Counted from the first letter of the stretch, positions 1 through 8,361 are shown. The stretch is 64,000 nt of DNA from CBDATA01 sp965215615 (GCA_965215615.1 OZ244068.1:558001-622000); one strand, 5' to 3'. The notes: generated by a model not told the origin, from the letters alone. Translations and numbers: made by a program.

Positions 1-461
1 GGGGAAGTGAGATATTTCGCGAACGCGTCGCCTCTTTTGAGCGGAAGCTCCAGTCGGTTGACATAGCGCAGAGCGACGCGCGACACGGCTTCGGGCGCAG
101 CGCGCTCGACCAGTCTTTTCCACAGCGCAAGCGCCTTGGCCAGGAGCTCGTCTCCCCCCATGTAGGTGGTCATGTTGTTCAGAGTGAAGCCATCGGGGCG
201 GAGCTGAACGCAGATCCCCTGATCCGCGGTGGCCAAGCGGATGCCTCCGAACGCTGAAGTCTCGACATGAGGAGATACGAGCCTGCCGTCCCTGGCCTCG
301 ATCTTCGCCTCAAAATTCTGTAGCTCCTCGGTGGTCGGGAACTCGTCCTTCAGTTCGTCGGCCAGACCGAGGAACACCGCCGGGCCGCCGGGGATCGCTG
401 CTCGCAGGTCCACAAGGGCCTCGGCGATGGGAGGGCGGGCGAGAGCTCTCGGCTGCGCCAT
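1..461 (-). CDS. TIGR04255 family protein (3' part cut by window edge)
   Basis: An open frame runs on the minus strand from an ATG at 461 through the window edge, giving 153 residues without a stop. The start reads MAQPRALARPPIAEALVDLR, and later segments include GFTLNNMTTYMGG and SRRALRYVNRLELP. The RPPIxEAL opening, the GFTLN segment and the RYxNRxxLP segment are what I know from the sporadically distributed TIGR04255 family, whose function is unknown. The gene follows the VWA gene on the same strand after 98 bases, so it may be the last gene of the kinase/phosphatase module. The C-terminal part, roughly 100 residues in this family, is missing only because the window ends. Confidence 0.75.
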   Translation of the reverse strand, partial: MAQPRALARPPIAEALVDLRAAIPGGPAVFLGLADELKDEFPTTEELQNFEAKIEARDGRLVSPHVETSAFGGIRLATADQGICVQLRPDGFTLNNMTTYMGGDELLAKALALWKRLVERAAPEAVSRVALRYVNRLELPLKRGDAFAKYLTS

Positions 462-559
462 GCAACTTCTGCTCGTAGCCTAGCGGACGCGCTCGATGCC
501 TCCCGCGGAGATGGACGTGCTCCAGGGCATCGAGCAGGTGGTCGAGCCAGGCGTGGCCA

Positions 560-1471
560 TCAGGACTGGAAGACGGCGAGCAGGATGGTGACCGAGAGGG
601 AGGCGTTGCGGTCGGCCTCGACGAAGGTTCCGCGGCCGGAGCGGGTGATCTGGCGCATGAAATCCGGGGTGTTTCGTAGCGGGGTTCCGGTCTCGACATA
701 GACCGAGGAGACGGTGTGGCGGGCACCGGGACGGCCGGCGAAGGCGGCGGCATCCGCGATCGCCTGGCCCTGCTGGTCGGCGTAGGCGGGGTTGTCGGAG
801 ATCAGCACGATGGAGCGGCGCTCCGAAGTCGGCCGCCACGGGGAGCGGGTGGCTTCCCGAAGCGCTCTCGCGTATTCCTCGGGATGGGTGCCGTTGCAGT
901 ACGAGCCCCCGGGAACCATGGAGCGGGCGAACGAGGTCAGCCCCACGACCGTGGCCCGGTTGACCGGCTGGAGCGGTGCGATGCGGATGGCGGTCAGCGG
1001 GTCGCACCGATCCTTGAAGTCGATGATCCCGACCGCCGCGTCCTCGGTGAGCTCCGCGAGCAGTTCGGCGAGCCCGGCGATCTCCTCCCGGAGGCCCGCC
1101 ACTTCGTTCGTCATGCTGCCGGTCGTGTCCAGCGCGATGACCAGATCGAGCGGCGGCAATTTGGTCACTGTCGAGGTCGCGTTTTCGAGCGCTTCGGCGA
1201 GTTCGGCGGCGCGGCTTTCGGCGGAGTCGCGCTCTTCCTCCAGCGCCTCGATGCGCTGTTCCAAGGCATCCCGCTCCGCGTCCGAAAGCCCGGAGGAGGG
1301 TTCGAGAACGGGCTCGGGGTCCGGAGTCACCGGGGCCGGAGGGACTTCGCCGGTGTTCGGGAAGTAGGGGAGCAGGACGAACGCCACGATGATGAACGCC
1401 CCGAGCGCCGACGCGAAAAGGTCGATCGCGGAGACGCTGAAGATGTCCGCCTCGCGGCGCGTCGGCCTCAT
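560..1471 (-). CDS. Membrane-anchored VWA protein with MotB/ExbD-like anchor
   Basis: This 303-residue protein has a short cytoplasmic N-terminus, one membrane helix at about residues 16-36 that starts with an Asp (Asp17 in SAIDLFASALGAF), a Pro-rich linker, an acidic coiled coil at about 63-100 and a von Willebrand A domain from about 107. The metal site is LDTTGSMTNE (Asp115, Ser119), a DxTxS-type MIDAS. One helix with an early Asp facing a MotA/ExbB partner is the architecture of MotB, ExbD and ZorB, and a MotA/TolQ/ExbB gene lies in the same operon. I infer that this is the stator's second subunit, with a VWA domain in place of the usual peptidoglycan-binding domain. The start ATG overlaps the upstream stop as ATGA. 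Confidence 0.8.
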   Translation of the reverse strand: MRPTRREADIFSVSAIDLFASALGAFIIVAFVLLPYFPNTGEVPPAPVTPDPEPVLEPSSGLSDAERDALEQRIEALEEERDSAESRAAELAEALENATSTVTKLPPLDLVIALDTTGSMTNEVAGLREEIAGLAELLAELTEDAAVGIIDFKDRCDPLTAIRIAPLQPVNRATVVGLTSFARSMVPGGSYCNGTHPEEYARALREATRSPWRPTSERRSIVLISDNPAYADQQGQAIADAAAFAGRPGARHTVSSVYVETGTPLRNTPDFMRQITRSGRGTFVEADRNASLSVTILLAVFQS

Positions 1472-2883
1472 GCTTCTTCCGCCCGGCTCACCTTGAGACG
1501 GAGGGCGAGGTCGCCGATCTGGATGGCGGCCCCGTCCGCTACCGGCGTTTCCTTGTCGGCGACGAGCTGCTGGCCGTCCACGACTGTTTTGTTGGTCGAG
1601 TGGAGGTCGGTGATCCGGAGGCCGTCTTCCCGCGCCGTCAGCCGGAAATGCTGACGCGAAGCCTGCGGGTGGTCGAGCAGCGCGCCGGCGATCTCCGGGT
1701 TCCGGCCCACCACGACCCCCTCCGGCGCGCCGAGCTGCTCGGCGGTGATCTTCAGCGCGAAGGAACGCCCGTTCGCGTCCTCGCCGTCGAGCAGGCAGGA
1801 GAACCCGGCGGGTCGGATGGCTCCCTCAAGCTCCTTCTTCGATTCCGCCAGTTCTTTCTGTCGCCGGGCGAGCCTGCGCCGCAACAGCACCAGTGCGACG
1901 AGGGCGAGCACCGCCAACCCGATGAGCGCGGCCGCGAGCCACCGGCTCCTTTGCTGTTCCTGCTCCATCTGGGCGGTTCTGGTCGCGAGCTCTTCCTCGG
2001 TGGACCGAAGTGCCGCCTCCTTCTCTTCCACTTCGCCGCGCGCCGCTTCGGATTCTTCCCGCGCCGCCGCCAGTTCCTCTTCGGTGGCCTCGGAATCGGC
2101 CTCGAGCTCCGTGACCCGTTGTTCCGCCGCCGCCTGGTTCTGGCGGGCGGTCGCGAGCTCCCGTTCGGCTTCGGCGACCGGGCTCAGGCACGGCTCGCTC
2201 GCGATCCGGGGCTCGGCTTCCGCTTCGGTCAGGACGGGCAGGATTCCGGCCGCCGCGATTCCAAAACCGGCCTCGCCGGGGTCGGGCCGCGCCCGGAGGG
2301 TGACCGCGGAGCTGTCGGGATCGGTCCGGAGCAGCCCGACGATCTCGCCGCAGTGGTTCAGTATCGGCATCCCGTACTGGCGGGCGGCAGCCACCGCGTT
2401 GTGCCGGAAGAGCAGCACCTCGCGTTCGCCGAGGGTTCGCACCGGGAGGAGTTGCAGCGCCGAGATCGAGCCCGGAGTCAGCTCCGCATCGAGGCGGCCG
2501 TCTCCGCCGAAGCGCGGCAGGTAGAGGGTGTCTCCCGGTTCGGGCGAAGTTCCCGGCTCGACGAACTCGAAACCCTCCGCTCCGAGGTTTTCGACCGACA
2601 GGATCGCCACATCGGCGCGCTCGTCGCGGATCAGGAGGCTCGCGGGCAGTTCTTCTCCGGTTTCCGGGAGGACGACCAGGAGATCCTCGGCGAGAAGCCT
2701 TCCGCTGGTCACGACGAAGCTGCCTCCCACCGCGAAGCCCGAGAGATCCGGGAAGGCGCTTCCCATCGTGTCGAACGTCCGGACGAGGACCACCCGCTCG
2801 CGGATCGCTTCGATGTCCGGCTGGGCGGCCGCCGTCGCTGCGATCCCGAGCGCGATCCCTATGCCGGCGCTAAGCCTGTTCAT
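1468..2883 (-). CDS. Pseudoprotease-coiled coil-TM-FHA protein
   Basis: The start chosen at 2883 gives a signal-like N-terminus (MNRLSAGIGIALGIAATAAA) and 471 residues. A trypsin-fold domain follows (about 25-260), but compared with the protease encoded at 5525-6778 the His and Ser positions are changed: VTSGRL stands where TNEHVV is expected, and RQYGMPI where GSSGGPL is expected. The Asp segment RADVAILSVE is kept, so the domain should be inactive. A Glu/Ala-rich coiled coil, a membrane helix (WLAAALIGLAVLALVALVLL) and a C-terminal FHA domain (GRNPEIAG, SRQHF, STNKT) follow. FHA domains bind phosphothreonine, which suits the kinase and phosphatase in the operon. The start overlaps the PP2C gene by 14 bases. 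Confidence 0.8.
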   Translation of the reverse strand: MNRLSAGIGIALGIAATAAAQPDIEAIRERVVLVRTFDTMGSAFPDLSGFAVGGSFVVTSGRLLAEDLLVVLPETGEELPASLLIRDERADVAILSVENLGAEGFEFVEPGTSPEPGDTLYLPRFGGDGRLDAELTPGSISALQLLPVRTLGEREVLLFRHNAVAAARQYGMPILNHCGEIVGLLRTDPDSSAVTLRARPDPGEAGFGIAAAGILPVLTEAEAEPRIASEPCLSPVAEAERELATARQNQAAAEQRVTELEADSEATEEELAAAREESEAARGEVEEKEAALRSTEEELATRTAQMEQEQQRSRWLAAALIGLAVLALVALVLLRRRLARRQKELAESKKELEGAIRPAGFSCLLDGEDANGRSFALKITAEQLGAPEGVVVGRNPEIAGALLDHPQASRQHFRLTAREDGLRITDLHSTNKTVVDGQQLVADKETPVADGAAIQIGDLALRLKVSRAEEA

Positions 2884-3781
2884 CGGTTGTTTTCGTGGAG
2901 TCCGCCTCCACTTCCACGACGAAGAGGCTGGTGTTGTCCTGGCGGGGATGCTCCTTCGCCTCGACGGCGGCGAGGAGTGCCCGGCAGGCCGCTGCCGGCC
3001 CTGCCGCATTCCTGGCGAGGAGCGATGCGATTTCCTCGTCGGAAAGCGTTTCGAGGCCGTCCGTCGCGAGGAGGACGAAATCCCCGGCCTTGAGAGGACA
3101 GGGCTCCTCGGGAGCGTCGATCTTCGCGATCTCATCGCCCATGAGAACCGAACGGAGCTGGTTGGGGCGGTAGTGGTCGGCTTCGGGATCGCCCCTGTCC
3201 CGCAGTTCGGCGATGACCGGACGCATCGAGTGGTCCTCGTTCAGCCGCTCCAGCTTGCCGTCGCGGAACAGATAGAGGAGCGAATCGCCGACGCTGATCC
3301 ATTGGAGTCCCGCTTCGGCCACGGCCGCCGCGACCAGCGTCGTCCCCATCCCGCCCCACTCAGGATGGCTCCCGGTTTCCTCGGCGATGGCGGCGTTGGC
3401 GCGATCGAGTCCGGAGCGGAGCCGGTCACGGGGTTGGCCCCGGGTTCCGTATGCCGCGAGGAAACCACGGACCGCCGCCTGGCTCGCGACATCTCCCGCG
3501 GCGTGGCCGCCCATCCCGTCCGCGACCACGAGGACGCTGTGGTTCGCCTGGGGGTCGAGCGTGTCGCCGCTGATATGGCCCACTTCGTCCTCCTGCCGTT
3601 CCCGCCTCCCCTGGGACTGGCCGTGGGCGTGGCGGATGCCGGAACCGGGAAGGTTCTCGACCGGGCTCGTCCAGGGGCCTCCCGAGGCTTCTGTTGCCGG
3701 CTCGGCGCGGCGGGCGATCAGCCAGATCCCGAAGAAGAGAAAGAAGACCGCGAGGGCCGGTCCCAGGAGGAAGAGTTCCAT
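2870..3781 (-). CDS. Membrane-anchored PP2C-family Ser/Thr phosphatase
   Basis: The 303-residue protein begins with one membrane helix (about 4-23) and continues with a PP2C domain in the cytoplasm. Metal-binding motifs are present: QEDEVGH near 64, VVADGMGGHAAGD near 85-97, LLATDGLETL, and RQDNTSLFVVEV near the end. PP2C enzymes remove phosphate from Ser/Thr using two divalent metals. In this operon it is the natural opponent of the kinase at 6781-8313, with FHA proteins as phosphothreonine readers. It lies 3 bases downstream of the FHA gene at 3785-4405 and overlaps the pseudoprotease gene by 14 bases, so it is almost certainly cotranscribed. Confidence 0.9.
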   Translation of the reverse strand: MELFLLGPALAVFFLFFGIWLIARRAEPATEASGGPWTSPVENLPGSGIRHAHGQSQGRRERQEDEVGHISGDTLDPQANHSVLVVADGMGGHAAGDVASQAAVRGFLAAYGTRGQPRDRLRSGLDRANAAIAEETGSHPEWGGMGTTLVAAAVAEAGLQWISVGDSLLYLFRDGKLERLNEDHSMRPVIAELRDRGDPEADHYRPNQLRSVLMGDEIAKIDAPEEPCPLKAGDFVLLATDGLETLSDEEIASLLARNAAGPAAACRALLAAVEAKEHPRQDNTSLFVVEVEADSTKTTDEQA

Positions 3782-3784
3782 CGC

Positions 3785-4405
3785 TCAGTCCTCGTCGGCC
3801 CAGTTGAAGCTGTCGCCGCAGAAGGGCACGAACTGGAGGGTCGTCCGCCCCACCCGGATCGTGTCCCCGGCGGCGAGCGTGTGTCGCTCCTCGATCGGGG
3901 TTCCGTTCAGGTAGGCGAGGTTGGGGCCGTTGCCCGGATTCACCGAAAAGACCCGGTTCTGGTTGTCGTAGTTGATGAAGAAGTGAGCCTGGCGGGAGAT
4001 GCGGGTATCGCCGAAGGGGAGGGGAATCCGGTTCGCGGGATCCCGCCCCACCGTGTTCCGTCCCACCCCGATCCGGGAGTCCTGGCCGGTTCCCGGGCCT
4101 TCGACGATGACGAGCCAGCCGGCGACGGCATCCGTGGTGGCTCCCGCCGGGGTGTCTCCGCTCCCCCCGATACTTCCTCTGATTCCGTGAACGACGGTGC
4201 GTTCGTCGTCGTCAGCGGGTTCCGGGGAAGGGGTCTCCTTCTTTTCGAGGCGAACCACGGTCGGGTCGTCGTAACCGCCACGGGAAGAGGGAGCTGCCTC
4301 TCCGGCGACGGTTCGGGTCCGGTCCTCGTCCGCCCCTTGCTGGAGCGGAGGGTTCTTCGTCCGCTCCTCGATGATGCGGCCATCCGGGGTGCGACGCACG
4401 GGCAT
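3785..4405 (-). CDS. FHA domain protein
   Basis: This 206-residue soluble protein has a disordered, Thr-rich first half and a C-terminal FHA domain from about residue 105. FHA marks are VGRDPANRI, DTRISRQAHF and AYLNGTPIEE. The N-terminal half holds three TVV/TVA-type Thr sites (RTRTVAG, DPTVVRL, DERTVVHG) that look like kinase targets. An FHA protein that also carries phosphorylation sites typically joins or self-assembles after phosphorylation, as in type VI secretion regulators of the Fha class. This role is inferred; the FHA call itself is clear. It lies between the channel gene (12 bases upstream) and the phosphatase gene. Confidence 0.85.
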   Translation of the reverse strand: MPVRRTPDGRIIEERTKNPPLQQGADEDRTRTVAGEAAPSSRGGYDDPTVVRLEKKETPSPEPADDDERTVVHGIRGSIGGSGDTPAGATTDAVAGWLVIVEGPGTGQDSRIGVGRNTVGRDPANRIPLPFGDTRISRQAHFFINYDNQNRVFSVNPGNGPNLAYLNGTPIEERHTLAAGDTIRVGRTTLQFVPFCGDSFNWADED

Positions 4406-4417
4406 GGTGGGGTTACC

Positions 4418-5164
4418 TCACTTCTCGTAAAGACGGTTGATCAGGTTGTCGAGACAATACTGGCCGGCCTCGTTCAGGGATCCCTCTTCGCGGGATTGAG
4501 CCTGGTTCTGCGCCAGCACGAGGACCGCCGACTGCATCAGGGCGAGCATGGTGGTGAAGAAGGCGACCCCCAGATCGCGGGTGAGATCGCCGAGGAGGGT
4601 GGGATCCTGGAAGTCTTCCGCCGCGCCCGCGCGTCCGAGCGCCGCCGCGATTCCGACCACGGTGCCGATGAACCCGATGGTCGGGATCACCCAGACGAGG
4701 TACCGGACGAGGGAATAGCGGTTGTCCACCTCGTGCTGCATCAGGTCGAGCGACGAGACGAGCACCGCCCGGGCGCGTTCGGTGGACTTCGAGCTCTGGA
4801 ACTGGAGCACTGCGCGCGAAATCAGCCGTTGCAGGAAGAAGCGCCGTTCGTCGCGGACCCGTTTCTGGAAAGGGCCGAGATCGGAGCCCCGGAGCATGGT
4901 CTCCTCGTCTTCGGGGAGGAGCTTGCGGGTCAACTGCTTCCTTTCGAGCGAACCCTGCCGGAAGCGGATCCAGAGCTCGCCGGTCGCGACGAAGAACAGC
5001 AGCCACATCCCGTTCTGGATGGTGAGCGGATAGGGAAAGACCGTCGAATTCCGGTCGAGCAGCAGGTCGGCGAGCCCTCCCTCGGTGAAGATCAGGCTTG
5101 CGAGCGCGACGAAGAGGATGGCTGCGCCGACAGCCACCGCTGCCGTCGTGAGACGTTCGCTCAT
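4418..5164 (-). CDS. MotA/TolQ/ExbB-family proton channel protein
   Basis: The ATG at 5164 overlaps the upstream FHA stop (ATGA) and gives 248 residues. Four membrane helices are visible: about 7-27, 48-66, 153-176 and 197-218. The third carries the family signature WVIPTIGFIGTVVGIAAAL and the fourth follows DLGVAFFTTMLALM. Between helices 2 and 3 lies a cytoplasmic domain of about 85 residues. MotA, TolQ, ExbB and ZorA proteins form pentamers that conduct ions around a dimer of a one-helix partner. The partner here is probably the VWA protein at 560-1471. No tolR, exbD or motB gene is adjacent. A longer in-frame reading upstream of 5164 lacks family-like sequence. Confidence 0.9.
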   Translation of the reverse strand: MSERLTTAAVAVGAAILFVALASLIFTEGGLADLLLDRNSTVFPYPLTIQNGMWLLFFVATGELWIRFRQGSLERKQLTRKLLPEDEETMLRGSDLGPFQKRVRDERRFFLQRLISRAVLQFQSSKSTERARAVLVSSLDLMQHEVDNRYSLVRYLVWVIPTIGFIGTVVGIAAALGRAGAAEDFQDPTLLGDLTRDLGVAFFTTMLALMQSAVLVLAQNQAQSREEGSLNEAGQYCLDNLINRLYEK

Positions 5165-5520
5165 GCGGAAACCAATTCTCCGGTTTCGGGGTTTCGTCGC
5201 ACCTTGCCGGAGGGAAGGCCCGGTTGCCTTTGGCCGCTTTGCCCGGTGGGGGCGCGCCCCATCAGATCGCGAACCGTCACTTCGAGATCGCCGAGGCGCA
5301 GGCGGTCGTCCCGGACGACCGGGCGCGTGGTCACCGGTTCCCACCCTTCTTCGACCCGGATGGATGTCCCGTTTCTGCTGGAGCGGTCCGCAATGTGGAT
5401 TTCGCCGCCGCTGCCGAGGATCAGCTCCAGATGGAGCCGGGAGACGCTCCGGTGGTCCAGCCGGATGTCGGCATCGGTCCCGCGGCCGATCAAAAACACC
5501 CGGTGGCTTCCTGTTTCCAT
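5161..5520 (-). CDS. Small FHA domain protein
   Basis: Starting at the ATG at 5520, four bases after the protease-FHA stop, the product is 119 residues and almost entirely FHA domain. It shows FLIGRGTDADIRLDH, SVSRLHLEL and DRSSRNGTSI, followed by a short basic tail. The Arg and Ser that contact phosphothreonine in known FHA domains are present (GRG, SRLH). It would read phosphorylated partners, probably the channel or the kinase, but no target can be named from sequence. An upstream in-frame Met at 5598 would overlap the previous gene by 74 bases and is less likely. Confidence 0.85.
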   Translation of the reverse strand: METGSHRVFLIGRGTDADIRLDHRSVSRLHLELILGSGGEIHIADRSSRNGTSIRVEEGWEPVTTRPVVRDDRLRLGDLEVTVRDLMGRAPTGQSGQRQPGLPSGKVRRNPETGELVSA

Positions 5521-5524
5521 CTGT

Positions 5525-6778
5525 TCACTCCACGCCGCCGAATCGCCAGCTCCCCGCGCCGGCGCGGACGACATCGCCGGTCTCCAGCCGCCGCGCATGA
5601 TACGGGGTCAGGCGTTCATTCCCGACGAAGGTTCCGTGCTTCGAGTGGAGATCCTCGACGAAGACCCGCCCTTCGTGGAGCGAGAGCCGGAAATGCCGCC
5701 GCGAAAGCGTCGGGTCGGCGAGCGCCTGGTCCACGAGAGTCGCTCTTCGGCCGAAGCTGATCCCGTTTCGCGCCGATTCGAGGGCATCGCCGGCGAGCAT
5801 CAAGTCCGGCCCTCCGAGTCCCGCGAGCCGGAGCGGAGGTACGGCCGGAGTGCCCGGTTCCGGGGGCGATTCTTCAGGAGGCGGCGCAGCGGGAGGTGAT
5901 CTGAGGCGGAGCGCCAGGGCGAGCGCCGCGAGCGTGAGGAGGATCGCGAGGACGAGCAGCAACCAGGAGAAGGGAACGCCGTCTCCCGTGCCCCCGCCCG
6001 TCGCGACTCCGCCTCCGCCCCCCGCAGGCGGCACGGTTGGCGATGACTCCGCATCGCAGGAAGTGGCGGTCTGGTAGTTGACGCGCAGTCGGTCGAGCGA
6101 GGGTCTCAACTCCGAGGCATCGAGCGCGAGGAAGATGGCTCCGGCCGAGGTGGTTCCGATCACCTCTCCTTTCTCGTTCGTCACCTCCTGCTCGATCCCC
6201 CCGGTGTTGATCCCGATCACGTGTCCGCACTCGTTCACGAGCGGGCCGCCGCTGCTGCCCGGGGAGATCGTGGCCGTATGTTGCAGCGTGAGGGCGCTGG
6301 CACCGGAGGCTCCCCAGCTCCGTTCGGACGGGTCGCGACTCAGGATTCCGTCCGTCAGGGTGCTGGACGACGGTTCGAGAGAACCAACATCCGCGAGGCC
6401 GGGATAACCCGCGGCAAAGACTTCGATCCCCCGCATGGGTACCGAAGCGAAGACGGGGAGCGATTCGTGCGCTATCCGGCCGATCAGGGCGACCACCGCC
6501 AGATCCAGGTCGGTATCGGACCAGATGAGACGGACCGACTGCGGGATAGCGCCCTCGGCGGGCACCACCGCTATTTCGTCCGGCGATCGGGCCTTCGCGA
6601 CCACGTGTTCGTTGGTGACGATGTGCCTCGAGTCCACGAAAAAGCCGGAGCCGGTGACCCAGGAGTCCCGCCCCGCTGGCGCGACGATTCGGACGATGGC
6701 GCTGTCGGGGACCGGCGGCTGGGCGGCGGCGAACGAAGCGGCGAGGAGCACCGCGACGAGGAGCGGGAGGGATCGCAC
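5525..6778 (-). CDS. Secreted/membrane trypsin-like protease with C-terminal FHA
   Basis: A GTG at 6778, three bases after the kinase stop, opens a 417-residue protein with a clean signal peptide (RSLPLLVAVLLAASFAAAQP). The trypsin/HtrA-type domain has the full triad: His58 in TNEHVV, Asp92 in TDLDLAVV, and Ser176 in ISPGSSGGPL. A Gly-rich linker, a membrane helix (SWLLLVLAILLTLAALALAL) and an FHA domain (SFGRRATLVD, LSRRHFRL, SKHGTFVG) follow. This topology puts the protease outside and the phosphopeptide reader inside, so it can relay a signal across the membrane. It is the active counterpart of the pseudoprotease encoded at 1468-2883. Confidence 0.85.
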   Translation of the reverse strand: MRSLPLLVAVLLAASFAAAQPPVPDSAIVRIVAPAGRDSWVTGSGFFVDSRHIVTNEHVVAKARSPDEIAVVPAEGAIPQSVRLIWSDTDLDLAVVALIGRIAHESLPVFASVPMRGIEVFAAGYPGLADVGSLEPSSSTLTDGILSRDPSERSWGASGASALTLQHTATISPGSSGGPLVNECGHVIGINTGGIEQEVTNEKGEVIGTTSAGAIFLALDASELRPSLDRLRVNYQTATSCDAESSPTVPPAGGGGGVATGGGTGDGVPFSWLLLVLAILLTLAALALALRLRSPPAAPPPEESPPEPGTPAVPPLRLAGLGGPDLMLAGDALESARNGISFGRRATLVDQALADPTLSRRHFRLSLHEGRVFVEDLHSKHGTFVGNERLTPYHARRLETGDVVRAGAGSWRFGGVE

Positions 6779-6780
6779 AG

Positions 6781-8313
6781 TCAGCAGGCCAGGTAGCCGA
6801 TGGTGATCGCGATGGCGGCCCCGGAGAGAACGATCAGCGTGGCATGGCGCTCGTTCTGTTCGAGCGCCTCGGCTTCGGCATCTCCCCGGGCATCGGCCGC
6901 CGTGACATTCGTCCACGACGCTTGCGAGGTCGCGGAGCGCCCGCTCTGGCTGGGTTGGGGTTGTTTGCTGGTGGCAGGTGTCGGAGGTGGGGCCGGGTTC
7001 TCGCTCGGTGGTGTGATGGGTGTCGGAGGCGGCTTCGGCTTTGGGGTTCGGGCGTCCTCCCGAATGCGTTCCCGCGCCAGTCTGTCGAGTTCGCCGCTCT
7101 GCTCCATGCGGCAGAGCTCGTTGTACGCATCTTCGGTGGAATCGAATTCCTGCTCCCAGAGCGGAGCATCGTTGGCTTCCGAGCGGAACCAGAGCCGGGG
7201 TGGTTTGTCCGGCACGGTCAAAGCCACATCCACTGCGCCTCCCTTCAGGTAGTTGCCTGCGCTCGGCCATATCTCTGTCGGAAAGGGTGCGAATGCTGCG
7301 CCCTGAAGCGCGCCGGAGGAACGCCTCCCCACCCAGAGCCGGACGCTCCACGCCTCCCACGGGATCTTGAGACGCTGCGTCGCGGTCCGTCCCGTTCCGC
7401 TGCGGGTGATCACGAAACGACCGCGAAACCCAGTCAGACTCTTCAGTGATACTCGGTCTCCCTCCGATCGCATGGCCGCCCGCAGCCGGACCACCGATTG
7501 GGGCCGGGCCTCCGGATGCAGCGAGAGACACCGGTCGAGCGCCGCGCTCCCCGTGATCGCGATTTCTTCAGCGAGGGATCGGACTGTGTCTTTCAGCACC
7601 CGATCCGGCGCGGTCGGAGGGGGCTCACCCAGCAGAACCCGGTAGGAAACCGCGCCGAGCGAGTAGAGGTCCGAAGAGGGTGTCTGCTTTCCCGTGCCGT
7701 GTTGTTCGAGGGGCGCGTAGCCGGGAGTGAGAACCTGAGTGTTCGTCCGTTCTCCGGTAGCGGCCCGCGCCGAGCCGAAATCGATGAGGACCGGCGCGCC
7801 GCCTTCGTCGCGGATGACGATGTTGCCGGGCTTGATGTCCCGGTGGAGGTAGTCCTGCTCGTGGACGTGCGCGAGGCCGTCGAGGATCCCCGAGAAGAGA
7901 GGCGACCACTCCGCGGGGGAGAGCCGGCCGCGGCTCGCGAGGATCTTCGCGAGCGAATCCCCCTCCACGTATTCCATGACGATGTACGCCCCGCCTTTCG
8001 CCTCGAAATAGCGAAGCGCCCGGACCACGTTCGGGTGGCGGAGGCGGTGGACGGCCTGTGCTTCTTCGAGAAAACGCTTGCGACCCCACTCAAAGTGCTC
8101 TCGGCTGTCGTGGGAAGTCGGCCCCACGTCGCCGTTCCGCAGGCGGCGGGCGTGCCCGGCGGGGAAGTACTCCTTGAGCGCGACCGGGCCGTTCAGGTTG
8201 TGATCGAAGGCGAGGTAGGTGATCCCGAAGCCGCCCTGCCCGAGCACCCGGTGGATTTCATACTCCTCGATACGGGTTCCCTTGGGCAGGGCATGGGGGT
8301 AGGCCTCGGACAC
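6781..8313 (-). CDS. Membrane-anchored Ser/Thr protein kinase
   Basis: This 510-residue Hanks-type kinase is the first gene of the module. The N-terminal domain has GQGGFGITY, Lys47 in VALKEYFP, the catalytic loop HRDIKPGN (Asp159) and DFG at 178-180. A family-specific region and a Pro-rich linker follow, and the last 20 residues form a membrane helix (ATLIVLSGAAIAITIGYLA) with almost nothing after it. The ALKEYFP subtype is common in bacterial kinases that sit beside PP2C and FHA genes. Likely substrates are the FHA proteins and the channel subunits encoded downstream. No PASTA or other extracellular sensor is present, since the chain ends at the membrane. Confidence 0.92.
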   Translation of the reverse strand: MSEAYPHALPKGTRIEEYEIHRVLGQGGFGITYLAFDHNLNGPVALKEYFPAGHARRLRNGDVGPTSHDSREHFEWGRKRFLEEAQAVHRLRHPNVVRALRYFEAKGGAYIVMEYVEGDSLAKILASRGRLSPAEWSPLFSGILDGLAHVHEQDYLHRDIKPGNIVIRDEGGAPVLIDFGSARAATGERTNTQVLTPGYAPLEQHGTGKQTPSSDLYSLGAVSYRVLLGEPPPTAPDRVLKDTVRSLAEEIAITGSAALDRCLSLHPEARPQSVVRLRAAMRSEGDRVSLKSLTGFRGRFVITRSGTGRTATQRLKIPWEAWSVRLWVGRRSSGALQGAAFAPFPTEIWPSAGNYLKGGAVDVALTVPDKPPRLWFRSEANDAPLWEQEFDSTEDAYNELCRMEQSGELDRLARERIREDARTPKPKPPPTPITPPSENPAPPPTPATSKQPQPSQSGRSATSQASWTNVTAADARGDAEAEALEQNERHATLIVLSGAAIAITIGYLAC

Positions 8314-8361
8314 GGACCGGAAATCGTATGCGTCCGGTGGCGTTCCGAGCCTGTTGGCGCT

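Noticed and set aside
2528..5899. Very long plus-strand open frame opposite the FHA/PP2C/channel genes
   Set aside because: Its translation is rich in Arg, Gly and Pro with no family match, and the minus strand encodes clear conserved proteins across the whole span.
6781..8313. Type VI secretion locus suggested by kinase, phosphatase and FHA genes
   Set aside because: No TssB, TssC, ClpV, Hcp, VgrG or TssM-like gene is present in the window, and a MotA-like channel is not part of those loci.
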